Positions 34,644-42,636 of a stretch of 64,000 nt of DNA are shown piece after piece; position 1 is the stretch's first letter, and each line of letters opens with the position of its first letter. Source of the DNA: Hyphomicrobiales bacterium (GTDB taxonomy: Bacteria; Pseudomonadota; Alphaproteobacteria; Rhizobiales; Rhizobiaceae); assembly GCA_900465915.1 (NCBI GenBank), contig UBKJ01000005.1:124001-188000 (forward strand), read 5' to 3'. A program made the position numbers and the translations under genes. The notes under the pieces were generated by a model, which searched no databases, was not told where the DNA came from, and was given only the letters and a program-made list of their open reading frames with translations.

Positions 34644-35144
34644 CTAGCCCCGTCGGCCGATAGAGGGAAGCGAGAAGCCGATATGGTCGATCGTCAGGTC
34701 GCTGCGATAGCTCGCGCCGATCTGCAAGCCGTCCTTGCTCCAATGATCCAGGTCGATGTCGCCGTCGTCCTCCTGCGTCTCGTATGGATCGCCGAAGGCC
34801 CGCAGCGCCTCGTCGCGGGTGCGGACGGGCATGCCGCTGAAGGGAACGGGTTCCTCATAGGGCTTTTTCTTCTCGGACGTCCGGCCGTTCGGATAGACGG
34901 AGACGCAGCAGAGGATCGCCTTGCCGCCGTCCCTGGGCGCGCCGAAGCGCGGTTCGTAAACGGTGCTGAAATAGAAGGCGAGGTCGAGACCCTCGCTTTT
35001 CAGTTCGCAGAACGCGTAACCGGAATTGCGCTGCGCCTGTCCGGCCAGTTTGGAAGCGTCGTATCCGATCGTCGCCAACAGGCTCGACAGGTCCGCATCC
35101 TGTTCGGAGCAGCCCAGATAGGGCAGGAAAACGCTCGCCTGCAT
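34644..35144 (-). CDS. Hypothetical protein, possible immunity-like fold (A)
   Basis: 166 aa from ATG 35144, two bases after the stop of the upstream gene. No signal peptide or membrane helix. A central segment (ELKSEGLDLAFYFSTVYEPRFG) and an end with a GDP turn, one Trp and alternating beta strands (FGDPYETQ, LDHWSKDGLQIGASY, IDHIGFSLP) resemble small two-layer immunity-type or SMI1-like domains. That is impression only; no family is certain. The end of gene B shows a similar order of elements, suggesting tandem paralogues. Confidence 0.6.
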   Translation of the reverse strand: MQASVFLPYLGCSEQDADLSSLLATIGYDASKLAGQAQRNSGYAFCELKSEGLDLAFYFSTVYEPRFGAPRDGGKAILCCVSVYPNGRTSEKKKPYEEPVPFSGMPVRTRDEALRAFGDPYETQEDDGDIDLDHWSKDGLQIGASYRSDLTIDHIGFSLPSIGRRG

Positions 35145-35146
35145 GA

Positions 35147-35638
35147 CTATCCGTCCTGCTTCAGCCAATAGGAGACCACCCGGATCTTGTCCGGGCTTTT
35201 CCATTGGATCGTCAGCCTGAAATCGGGCAGTTCCCAGCGATGGATTTCAAAACGGCCGATCCGGCTCGGCTCTCCCAGCTTTGCAATGGCGTCCGCCTGC
35301 GTGTCGGAGAATTGCAAATCCTTCCATAGCGGGCCTTCATAAGTCCCGCATTCGTCCTCGTGGCCCCAGAAGGCGCAATGCGTCAGGACGAACGGCCCGT
35401 CGCCGACCTTGTGATTCTCGCGTTCGGACACCAGGCCGACGTCCTTGTAGGTGAGGCCGAGGCCGAAGGCCTTGTCCCGGCTGATATCGTATATCTCCAG
35501 GTTGCGGTCGAGCCCGACGGCGTCCGACCAGACGACGCCGAACGGCTCCGCAATCCTGCGCCCCGATTCGCTGTCGAAAGGTTGGGCGATGGCGGAAACG
35601 AAGTCCTGCGCCGAAGGATATCGGATTGGCGTCTTCAT
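35147..35638 (-). CDS. Hypothetical protein, possible immunity-like fold (B)
   Basis: 163 aa, acidic, no signal peptide. Its C-terminal part (KLGEPSRIGRFEIHRW, FRLTIQWKSPDKIRVVSYWL) matches the order of elements in neighbour A (G-x-P turn, Trp, amphipathic strand, then a final I-x-x-[IV] strand). The two genes are adjacent with a 2-base gap and look co-transcribed. No toxin gene with a matching name or export signal is seen beside them. Function unknown; immunity to a secreted toxin is one untested idea. Confidence 0.6.
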   Translation of the reverse strand: MKTPIRYPSAQDFVSAIAQPFDSESGRRIAEPFGVVWSDAVGLDRNLEIYDISRDKAFGLGLTYKDVGLVSERENHKVGDGPFVLTHCAFWGHEDECGTYEGPLWKDLQFSDTQADAIAKLGEPSRIGRFEIHRWELPDFRLTIQWKSPDKIRVVSYWLKQDG

Positions 35639-35757
35639 GCGGAATTGCGGCCCGTGGTTCGATTGACGGCGTAAAGCTCAACGATGACAGGACGAATATT
35701 GGTCGAAGCCCGTCGAAGAGTCCAGATGGTCCATGGCGTGCTTGCCAAGCGACGGCG

Positions 35758-36636
35758 CTAATCCTGCGGCAGGCGTTTCGCGGCCCATTCGCTTTCGGGA
35801 ATGGGCCTGCCGATATCGTAGCTGAAGCTTTTGATGGCCATGGTCTTCGTGTCGGCCTCGCACCGAAAGCCGATCGCGTACCATTGCGCGCGGCTGCGGA
35901 AAGCGCCGTCATGGACGGTGAGGCTGGTCTCGGAAATGGCGCTGTCGTTGCGCGCCAGCATGTCGGGCACGTCGCCGGGGCGATGATGGCGGATCTGCTC
36001 CAGCGCCTCGATGCTGCACATCTGCGCGATCCGCTCTTTCGGCGGCAGTTTGCCAAGGGCCTGCTTGACGCGCGGATCGGCCAGCGCCTCCTTGGCGTAG
36101 AGCCGGCGCGCCGGCTTGAAATTGTCCGACTTCAGGGGCGATCTGGCCGCGTCGGGCTTGTTGGCGTCGGTCGCGGGCTGCTTTTGCGCGACGGGCCGGC
36201 CTTGCTGCGCGGGCGCGGCGGATGCGTCGTCCGGCTGCGCGCCTTGCGCGTGGAGGATCGGTTCGGACGCAGGCGGCTTCGCCTCGGCCGGCTTGCCGCC
36301 GTCGGAGGTCTCGCCCTTTTCGGGCGCGCTCGGCGGAAGCTCGGGCTGCGCCTTCGTTTCCTTGTCCGGCTTGTCGGAGGCCGATTCGAAGGCCTGCGGC
36401 GGCGGCGCGGCGGGCGCGGCCGGCTTGGGGGGCTGCCGCTTTTCGGGTTTCTTCCGCGGCTTCTCCTTCGGCTTCGGCGGCGGAACGAGGTCCACATTGA
36501 CGCTTTGCTCCGGCGCGGGCCTGGGCGCGTCCGGCAGGCGGACGAAAAGCAGAAGCAGCAGCAGAAGATGCAGCGCGACCGAGATCGGCGCGCCCCATCC
36601 GATTCCTTCCCATCGCTTTCCGCCGAATTGCTGCAT
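35758..36636 (-). CDS. TonB-like membrane-anchored protein with DUF930 domain
   Basis: 292 aa. One N-terminal membrane helix (PISVALHLLLLLLLFVRLP) is followed by a proline-, lysine- and glutamate-rich spacer of about 110 residues like that of TonB (PPPKPKEKPRKKPEKRQPP) and a C-terminal DUF930 domain (about 170-290: LPPKERIAQMCSIEALEQIRH, FRSRAQWYAIGFRCEAD). DUF930 proteins are typical of Rhizobiales and of unknown role. The N-terminus and spacer copy TonB topology, but the C-terminal domain differs, so energy transduction is speculative. Confidence 0.82.
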   Translation of the reverse strand: MQQFGGKRWEGIGWGAPISVALHLLLLLLLFVRLPDAPRPAPEQSVNVDLVPPPKPKEKPRKKPEKRQPPKPAAPAAPPPQAFESASDKPDKETKAQPELPPSAPEKGETSDGGKPAEAKPPASEPILHAQGAQPDDASAAPAQQGRPVAQKQPATDANKPDAARSPLKSDNFKPARRLYAKEALADPRVKQALGKLPPKERIAQMCSIEALEQIRHHRPGDVPDMLARNDSAISETSLTVHDGAFRSRAQWYAIGFRCEADTKTMAIKSFSYDIGRPIPESEWAAKRLPQD

Positions 36637-37035
36637 GACCCATACTTACCGACACCACGCGCCGAAAACAAAGCGCCGGAGCGATTTCGACGGCCGGTTT
36701 TACCGCAATCGCGCCCGGTGAAAAGCCGCGTCTGCAAAAACGCGGCGGATGGACCGTTCAAGGAATGTTGAACCCGATCCAAAAGCGCTTTCAGCTTGCT
36801 GTCAGGTTTCGGGGCCATGGGAGAAGGGTTGAGTGGCCCCGATCGCCGGATGATGCATGAACAAGCGCCTTGATGCCCCGAGTTTTCTCCATGGAATCGC
36901 GCATGCTTTTTCCATGAAGGCGTCGCTTTTTCCGCCGGCGGTTCATAACGCGGCTGTTTCGCCCGCGCGGCACGCAAGCGGTGGCGGCAGATGGGTTCTG
37001 TAGCATGCGTCCTGTTTTTTCCCGGGCGCCGGACC
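36637..37035. other. Intergenic region, nothing recognised
   Basis: About 400 bases between divergent genes (DUF930 and gtrA). It must hold two promoters, but no strong -10/-35 pair, palindrome or RNA element was convincing. Confidence 0.4.
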
Positions 37036-37440
37036 ATGACTGAAAGCAAGCGCGGCGGGATGTTGAAACGCTTCCCCGTCTTCATCGGCGGCTCGGCGAT
37101 GGGGGCCGTGATCGATTATGTCGTGACGCTGTCCGCCAGCGATGTCCTGCATCTGCCCCCGACCGTCGCGCTGGCGCTGGCGATGGTCGCCAGCGGATCG
37201 CTCGTCTTCTTCTTCCATGACCGCGTCACCTTCGGGCGGGCGAAGGGAAGCCTTCTTCGGCGCTACGCTCTCTTCATGGGTTGGACCTGCCTCGTCTTTT
37301 TCCTGCGCGCGCTGCTGCTGCAAGCTGGCCTCCATATCGGCGTTCCGCTGGCGGTCGCCCTCATCCTCGCGATCGGGATCGCCTCGGTCGTCAATTTCGC
37401 CATTTCCTCCGCCGTCATTTTCGCGAAGCGCCCGTCATGA
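37036..37440 (+). CDS. GtrA-family membrane protein
   Basis: 134 aa with four membrane helices (VFIGGSAMGAVIDYVVTL, VALALAMVASGSLVFFFH, LVFFLRALLLQAGLHIG, VALILAIGIASVVNFAIS), the normal size and layout for GtrA. GtrA proteins help flip or use undecaprenyl-linked sugars. Its stop overlaps the start of the ArnC-like glycosyltransferase gene (ATGA). The gene begins a four-gene operon of undecaprenyl-phosphate sugar modification. Confidence 0.88.
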   Translation: MTESKRGGMLKRFPVFIGGSAMGAVIDYVVTLSASDVLHLPPTVALALAMVASGSLVFFFHDRVTFGRAKGSLLRRYALFMGWTCLVFFLRALLLQAGLHIGVPLAVALILAIGIASVVNFAISSAVIFAKRPS

Positions 37441-38414
37441 CCGCCAAAACGCTTTGCATCATCGTTCCGGTCTATAACGAGGCGGAGAACCTGCCGGCCC
37501 TGCTCGGCCGGCTCGATCCGGTCGCGGACCGCATCGCCGCCGAATTCGGGCTTTCCGTCGAGTTCATCTTCATCGACGACGGCAGCGGCGACGGCGGCTT
37601 CGACCTTTTGAAGGCGCATGATTTCGGCGCCCGTCCCGTCCGCCTCATGCGGTTCTCGCGCAATTTCGGCAAGGAGGCGGCGCTGTCCGCCGGCATCGAC
37701 GCCGCCGAATACGACGCCGCCGTGCTGATGGATGCCGACCTCCAGCATCCGCCCGAAATGATCGCCGATTTCGTCCGCATCTGGCTGACCGAGGAGGCGG
37801 ACAGCGTCTACGCCTACAAGGCCAGCCGCCGCTCCTCGGACGGCGTGCTGAAAGCCGCCCTGTCGCGAGCCTTCTTCTGGGTGATCAACCGCGACCTGCG
37901 CTATAAGATCACGCCGGACGCCGGGGATTTCCGCCTCATCAACCGCCGTTTCATGAAGGCCCTGCGCAGCCTGCCGGAGAACGACCGCTTCATGAAGGGC
38001 TTTTACGGCTGGGTTGGTTTCCATCAGATCGGCCTGCCGCTCGACCCGCCGCCGCGCCTCCGCGGCGCGAGCAATTACAGCCTCATCCAGCTGCTGCTGG
38101 TCACGGTCGGCGCGGTGACGAGCTTTTCCACCACGCCTTTGCGCCTCATGGCCATGGGCGGCATGGCCGTCGCGGGCCTCAGCGTGCTCTACGGGCTGTT
38201 CGTGGTGCTCCAGCACTTCTTCTTCCCGGCCGTTCCGGTCGGTGTCGCCTCGATCCTGGCCCTGATCGCCTTTTTCGGCGGCGCGCAGCTGATGTTCCTC
38301 GGCCTTCTCGGCGAATATGTCGGCAAGTCCGTGCTGGAGGCCAAGAAGCGCCCGATCTATATCCTGGCCGACGACATCAGCCGCAAGGAAAGCGATCATG
38401 CGGATCGCGGATGA
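37437..38414 (+). CDS. Family 2 glycosyltransferase, ArnC/undecaprenyl-phosphate type
   Basis: 325 aa. GT2 domain (IIVPVYNEAENLPALLGRLD; IFIDDGSGDGG; VLMDADLQHPPEMI with the acceptor/metal region) followed by two C-terminal membrane helices (about 230-300). It ends with the typical EYVGKSVLEAKKRPIYIL segment of the ArnC/GtrB group. These enzymes move a sugar (for example an aminoarabinose, glucose or GalNAc) from a nucleotide donor to undecaprenyl phosphate. The start overlaps gtrA by 4 bases and the end overlaps the deacetylase gene by 17. Confidence 0.92.
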   Translation: MTAKTLCIIVPVYNEAENLPALLGRLDPVADRIAAEFGLSVEFIFIDDGSGDGGFDLLKAHDFGARPVRLMRFSRNFGKEAALSAGIDAAEYDAAVLMDADLQHPPEMIADFVRIWLTEEADSVYAYKASRRSSDGVLKAALSRAFFWVINRDLRYKITPDAGDFRLINRRFMKALRSLPENDRFMKGFYGWVGFHQIGLPLDPPPRLRGASNYSLIQLLLVTVGAVTSFSTTPLRLMAMGGMAVAGLSVLYGLFVVLQHFFFPAVPVGVASILALIAFFGGAQLMFLGLLGEYVGKSVLEAKKRPIYILADDISRKESDHADRG

Positions 38415-39147
38415 TTTCGGGCTGGGACGCGGCCATGACCGGATCATCCTCTCGCTCATCGAAACCGGACGGCTCGACGGCGCCTCGGTGATGGTGAACG
38501 ACGCCATCGCGCCCGAAGACGTCGAGCGATTGCGGCGAGGGCGCGCGGAGGGCGTGCAGGTCGGGCTGCACCTCAACCTCATCCAGGCGCTGCCGGGCAC
38601 CGGCCCCGTCTGGCCGCTGGGCCGGCTGATGCGCCCGACCTTGGACACTGAAATGCTGGACCGGATCGCCGCGTCGCTGGCCCGGCAGGCGGAGGGCTTC
38701 GCCGCCCTCTTCGGCGGCCCGCCGGATTTTTATGACGGCCACCAGCATTGCCATTGCTTTCCGTCGATCGCGCCATGCGTCGCGCGCCTGCCCTTCGGGC
38801 CGCGAACATGGGTGCGGGTTCCGCTTCCCGCGACATGGGCGGGGCGGTGGCTCAATTTCCGCGCCGGCGGCGTCAAGGCGCCGGTGGTCATGGCGCTGGC
38901 CGCAAGGGCGCGCGCCGTCTTCGCCAGAGCGGGCCTCGCGACCAACCGCGATTTCACCGGCTTCCTCCGCCTCGACGATCCGTCCGCCGTCCGCCGCTGG
39001 CTGCCGCGCCTCCTGGCCGCGGCGGGCCGGGACTGCCTGGTCATGCTGCATCCCGGCGACGGCGCCGACCCCATGCAATGCGCCGGCCACGCCCCCGGCA
39101 GCCGCGCCGCCGAAACCCAGATCCTCATCGAAAGCCCGTTCAAATGA
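38398..39147 (+). CDS. YdjC/ChbG-family deacetylase (NaxD-like)
   Basis: 249 aa starting at ATG 38398. It has the YdjC fold signatures: the metal-binding ADDFG near the N-terminus, GLHLNL, the DGHQHCH metal-binding segment near residue 120, and a LMLHPGD-like end (CLVMLHPGDGAD). The family deacetylates N-acetylhexosamine units; NaxD of Francisella does this on undecaprenyl-phosphate GalNAc. The N-terminus is short (only MRI before ADDFG). It lies between an undecaprenyl-type glycosyltransferase and an ArnT-like transferase, which supports the NaxD reading. Confidence 0.85.
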   Translation: MRIADDFGLGRGHDRIILSLIETGRLDGASVMVNDAIAPEDVERLRRGRAEGVQVGLHLNLIQALPGTGPVWPLGRLMRPTLDTEMLDRIAASLARQAEGFAALFGGPPDFYDGHQHCHCFPSIAPCVARLPFGPRTWVRVPLPATWAGRWLNFRAGGVKAPVVMALAARARAVFARAGLATNRDFTGFLRLDDPSAVRRWLPRLLAAAGRDCLVMLHPGDGADPMQCAGHAPGSRAAETQILIESPFK

Positions 39148-40535
39148 CCAAAAGCCGCGCCATTCTGTGGGGCTTGTGCTTGCTGTTCCTCGTGCGCCTC
39201 GTCGCCATGGCCTGGCTGCCGCTCACCGATCCGACCGAGGCGCGCTATGCCGAGATCGCCCGCAAGATGGTCGAGACGGGCAACTGGATCACGCCGCAAT
39301 TCGACTACGGCGTGCCCTTCTGGGGCAAGCCGCCGCTGCACACCTGGCTGTCGGCCGGGGGAATCGCGCTGTTCGGCTCCACGCCTTTCGCCGCGCGGCT
39401 GGGCATATTGGCGGCGACGCTCGCGACCCTGCTGATCCTGTGGCGCTGGGCGCTCACCTTCACCGACCGGCGCACAGCCGCCGCCGCCATCCTCGTCATC
39501 GCCAGTTCGGGCGTGTTCTATGTCTCGATCGCCTTCGTCCAGACCGACATGGCGCTCACGCTCGGCGTCGTCGCCTGCATGGCCGGTTTCTACAACGGCC
39601 TGCGCGGCGAGCGCCGCTGGGGCTGGCTCTTCTTCCTCGGCCTCGCCATCGGGCTTCTGGCCAAGGGGCCGGTCGCGGTGGTGCTGTCGATGACGCCGAT
39701 CGTCGTCTGGATGATCCGGCGCGGCGGCTGGAAGGACCTTGCGAAATTGCCTTGGACCGGCGGCGTGGCGATGTGCGCCGTGCTGGTCGTGCCCTGGTAC
39801 GTCGCCGCCGAGATCGCCACGCCCGGCTTCCTGCATTATTTCCTGATCGGCGAGCATATCCAGCGCTTCCTGCAGCCGGGCTGGAAGGGCGACCTCTACG
39901 GCGCGGGACGCGAGCATGCGCGCGGGTCGATCTGGCTGTTCTGGATCGTGGCGGCCTTGCCGTGGAGCCCGCTTCTGCCGGCGCTTTTGTGGCGGCTGCG
40001 CAGGCAGGGCCTGCCGGACGGCGGCGGGCTCTATCTCTACCTGCTCCTGTTTGCGCTGACGCCGCTGGTCTTCTTCACCGCGGCCGCCAACATATTGCTG
40101 ACCTATGTGCTGCCGGGAATCCCGGCGGCGGGGCTGCTCGCCGTCATGCTGTGGAGCCGCACCGGCCCTTCTGGCGCGAAATGGCTGAAGATCGGCGTGG
40201 CGGAAATCCTCGTCGTCGCCTTCGCGATCTGCGTCGTTCCCCTGCTTCCGGGCCGCCCTATCCTGCCCACCGAAGCGGGCCTGATCGCCGCCTATCCGGG
40301 CGGCCGGCTGGCCATCCTGGACGACCGCAGCTTCTCGGCCGAGTTCTACACGCAAGGCAAGATCGTCCGGCTGAAGACATTGCCCGAGCTGGCGGCGTGG
40401 CTCAAGCCGGGCGACGGCGTGCTGGTCCCGCAGGAGCGGCGGGACGCCTTCGCCGCGCAATTCGGCGGGACGAAGCCCTTGGCCGAGGATCGCAAGTTCG
40501 GCCTGTTCGTGCCCATGCCGGCGGCCGCGCACTAA
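39144..40535 (+). CDS. ArnT-like GT-C glycosyltransferase (family 39/83)
   Basis: 463 aa with about ten membrane helices and a C-terminal soluble part. The first periplasmic loop has the acidic DPTEARYAEIARKM segment typical of ArnT/PMT catalysis, followed by WITPQFDYGVPFWGKPPLHTW. LLAKGPVAVVL is the next conserved block. These enzymes transfer a sugar from undecaprenyl phosphate to lipid A or another acceptor on the periplasmic side. The start overlaps the deacetylase stop by 4 bases; the end overlaps the convergent kinase gene by 4 bases. Confidence 0.9.
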   Translation: MTKSRAILWGLCLLFLVRLVAMAWLPLTDPTEARYAEIARKMVETGNWITPQFDYGVPFWGKPPLHTWLSAGGIALFGSTPFAARLGILAATLATLLILWRWALTFTDRRTAAAAILVIASSGVFYVSIAFVQTDMALTLGVVACMAGFYNGLRGERRWGWLFFLGLAIGLLAKGPVAVVLSMTPIVVWMIRRGGWKDLAKLPWTGGVAMCAVLVVPWYVAAEIATPGFLHYFLIGEHIQRFLQPGWKGDLYGAGREHARGSIWLFWIVAALPWSPLLPALLWRLRRQGLPDGGGLYLYLLLFALTPLVFFTAAANILLTYVLPGIPAAGLLAVMLWSRTGPSGAKWLKIGVAEILVVAFAICVVPLLPGRPILPTEAGLIAAYPGGRLAILDDRSFSAEFYTQGKIVRLKTLPELAAWLKPGDGVLVPQERRDAFAAQFGGTKPLAEDRKFGLFVPMPAAAH

Positions 40536-41866
40536 AGGGTGATCGTCACCTCGAAGCCGGAGGTTTTTCCGCGCGCGGGCGACGCCAGCTCCAGCTTTCC
40601 GCCCATCTGCTGCAGGATGCGGTCCGCGATGGCGAGGCCGAGGCCGGAGCCTGCGGCGGCGGTCTTGCCGCGGTGGAAGCGCTTCTTCAGCTCCTCCAAC
40701 TCGGCGGCCGGCGCGACGGCGGATTCGTTAGCGACGCGGATGACGCCGGCCTCGTCGACATGGATGGCGATGGGCGTGCCGGGCGTGCGGTGGATCACCG
40801 CGTTCTCGATGACGTTGCGCAGCACGATGGCGAAGGCGTCGGCGTCGACGGCGCGCATCAGCGGCGCGGCCGAGGCGTCCTCGTAGAGAATCCGGCCGGC
40901 GGTATCGCGGTTGCGGCCGAATTCCTGCACCAGGAGGTCGAGGACGCCGAGCAGGTCGATCTGGTCCTCGCGCGCGCCGATGCCGGCGTCGGCGCGGGAA
41001 AGCTGCAGGAGTTTTTCCGACAGCCGGCCGAGATCGGAAAGCGCGCCCGCCAGCCGCGCCGCCCGGCCGCGCGCGGCGCCGCCTTCGGGCAGCTCCTGCA
41101 CCAGCATCTGCGCCTGCGCCAGCGCGCCGGCGATGGGCGTGCGTAATTCATGCGCGCTGTTGGCGGTGAATTCGCGTTCCGTCTCCAGCGCCGTGCGCAA
41201 CCGTTGCAGCAGCAGATTGACCGAGCGTACGATGGGTTTCAGCTCCCGCGGCAGGTCGTCGGAGCTTTCGATGGGGCGCAGGTCGCTGCCGTCCTTGGTG
41301 GCGATGGCGTCGCGCAGGGCGCCGATCGGCCGCAGGGCGCGGCCGACGATGAACCAGATGGCGACGAAGCTGCCCGGCGCCAACACCAGAAGGGGCAGCA
41401 GCATGGCGAGCACGCTTTCGTGCAGCGCCTCGCGCCGGTCCTTGAAACGGTCGGCGAGCTGGAGGAAGACGGTGCCGTCGGCGTTGGCGGTGGTGTAGAT
41501 GCGGTATCGCCGCGCATTGTGGAAGCCGACCTTGAGCGGCGCGTCGAAGGCCGCCTCAGGCGCGTCGCGCGATTTCAGCGCCACGGCGCCGTCGGGCGTG
41601 CGGAGCTGGTAGAGCAGATATTCGTGCTTGGGCGACATGTCCGGCTCGACGTCAGCCTTCAGCGGATCCGCGCCGCGCAATTGCAGGTCGGCCTCGATCA
41701 GCGCCAGAAGCCGCTGCGAGGTCTGCTGCAGGGCGCCGTCGAAAATCTCGTCCAGCTCGTGCTGGATGACCTGCAATCCGATGACGATGGCGATCAGCCA
41801 GAAGCCGATCAGCGCCCCGGTCAGCGACAGCATCAGCGAGCGGGTGACGCTGGGTTCGCGCCTCAT
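40532..41866 (-). CDS. Sensor histidine kinase (PmrB/QseC-like)
   Basis: 444 aa starting at ATG 41866 with GGAGG upstream, 4-base ATGA overlap with its regulator gene. Two membrane helices flank a periplasmic domain (about residues 35-155), then HAMP, HisKA (FTANSAHELRTPIAGAL), N-box NVIENAVIHR and G2-box GSGLGLAIAD. The G1-like segment is degenerate (RVANESAVAP replaces the usual D-x-G-x-G), which may weaken or alter ATP binding. Its neighbours, the convergent lipid A-type operon, fit a PmrAB-like cation/peptide response. Confidence 0.88.
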   Translation of the reverse strand: MRREPSVTRSLMLSLTGALIGFWLIAIVIGLQVIQHELDEIFDGALQQTSQRLLALIEADLQLRGADPLKADVEPDMSPKHEYLLYQLRTPDGAVALKSRDAPEAAFDAPLKVGFHNARRYRIYTTANADGTVFLQLADRFKDRREALHESVLAMLLPLLVLAPGSFVAIWFIVGRALRPIGALRDAIATKDGSDLRPIESSDDLPRELKPIVRSVNLLLQRLRTALETEREFTANSAHELRTPIAGALAQAQMLVQELPEGGAARGRAARLAGALSDLGRLSEKLLQLSRADAGIGAREDQIDLLGVLDLLVQEFGRNRDTAGRILYEDASAAPLMRAVDADAFAIVLRNVIENAVIHRTPGTPIAIHVDEAGVIRVANESAVAPAAELEELKKRFHRGKTAAAGSGLGLAIADRILQQMGGKLELASPARGKTSGFEVTITL

Positions 41867-42522
41867 TTGTCCTCCAAAAGGTAGCCGATGCCGCGAATGG
41901 TCCGGACGCGGTCCTTGCCGACCTTCTTGCGCAGGCGGCTGATATAGACCTCGACCGTGTTGCTCTCGATCTCCGAGCCGAAGCCGTAGAGCGTCTCCTC
42001 GATCCGGTCCTTGGGCACGATCACCCCCGGCCGCGCGGCGAGAAGGTCGAGCAGCGCCCATTCGCGGCTGGTCAGGAAGACGTTCTTGCCCTCGACCGCC
42101 AGCGTGTGGTTGGGCCGGTCGATCTCGATGTCGCCGAAACGCAGCACCGGCTGCCGCTTGCCGTCGTAGCGCCGCGAGACGGCCGATATCCGCGCCTCCA
42201 GCTCGCCGATGTCGAACGGCTTGACCAGATAGTCGTCGGCGCCGGCGTTCAGCCCCTCGATGCGGTCGGTGATCTGGTCGCGCGCGGTGAGGATGATGAC
42301 GGGCGTGGTGAAATCCCTGCGCCGCAGGTTCCTCAGCAGGTCCACGCCGTTGCCGTCGGGAAGCTGGAGGTCGAGCAGCAGCAGGCCGTAATTCACCGAC
42401 GACAGGGCGTTCTCCGCGTCCTCCACCGTCTGCACCCAGTCCACCGCATGGCCGATCGCGGCGATGTGGTCCCTGACCGCCTCGCCGAGCAACCAGCTGT
42501 CTTCAATCAGCAAGATTCTCAA
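41863..42522 (-). CDS. OmpR-family response regulator (PmrA/QseB-like)
   Basis: 219 aa. Receiver domain with IEDSWLLG, phospho-Asp51 in LLLLDLQLPDGNG and the Lys in LVKPFDIGELEAR. A winged-helix domain with the PmrA/QseB-type SREWALLDLLAARPG and VEVYISRLRKKVG. It overlaps the downstream kinase gene by 4 bases. The promoter is in the gap from 42523 to 42636. Predicted targets are the neighbouring glycosyltransferase operon and other envelope genes. Confidence 0.92.
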   Translation of the reverse strand: MRILLIEDSWLLGEAVRDHIAAIGHAVDWVQTVEDAENALSSVNYGLLLLDLQLPDGNGVDLLRNLRRRDFTTPVIILTARDQITDRIEGLNAGADDYLVKPFDIGELEARISAVSRRYDGKRQPVLRFGDIEIDRPNHTLAVEGKNVFLTSREWALLDLLAARPGVIVPKDRIEETLYGFGSEIESNTVEVYISRLRKKVGKDRVRTIRGIGYLLEDK

Positions 42523-42636
42523 TTCATCTGTCTCCGGCCTGCCTCTCGCATATAAAGCAGGAAAATCGTCCGGCCCATAGCCGGCGTTCAGTCTGGCGTC
42601 AGCTTTGTCGCCTCGCGTCGTGGATATCGGCCGGAA

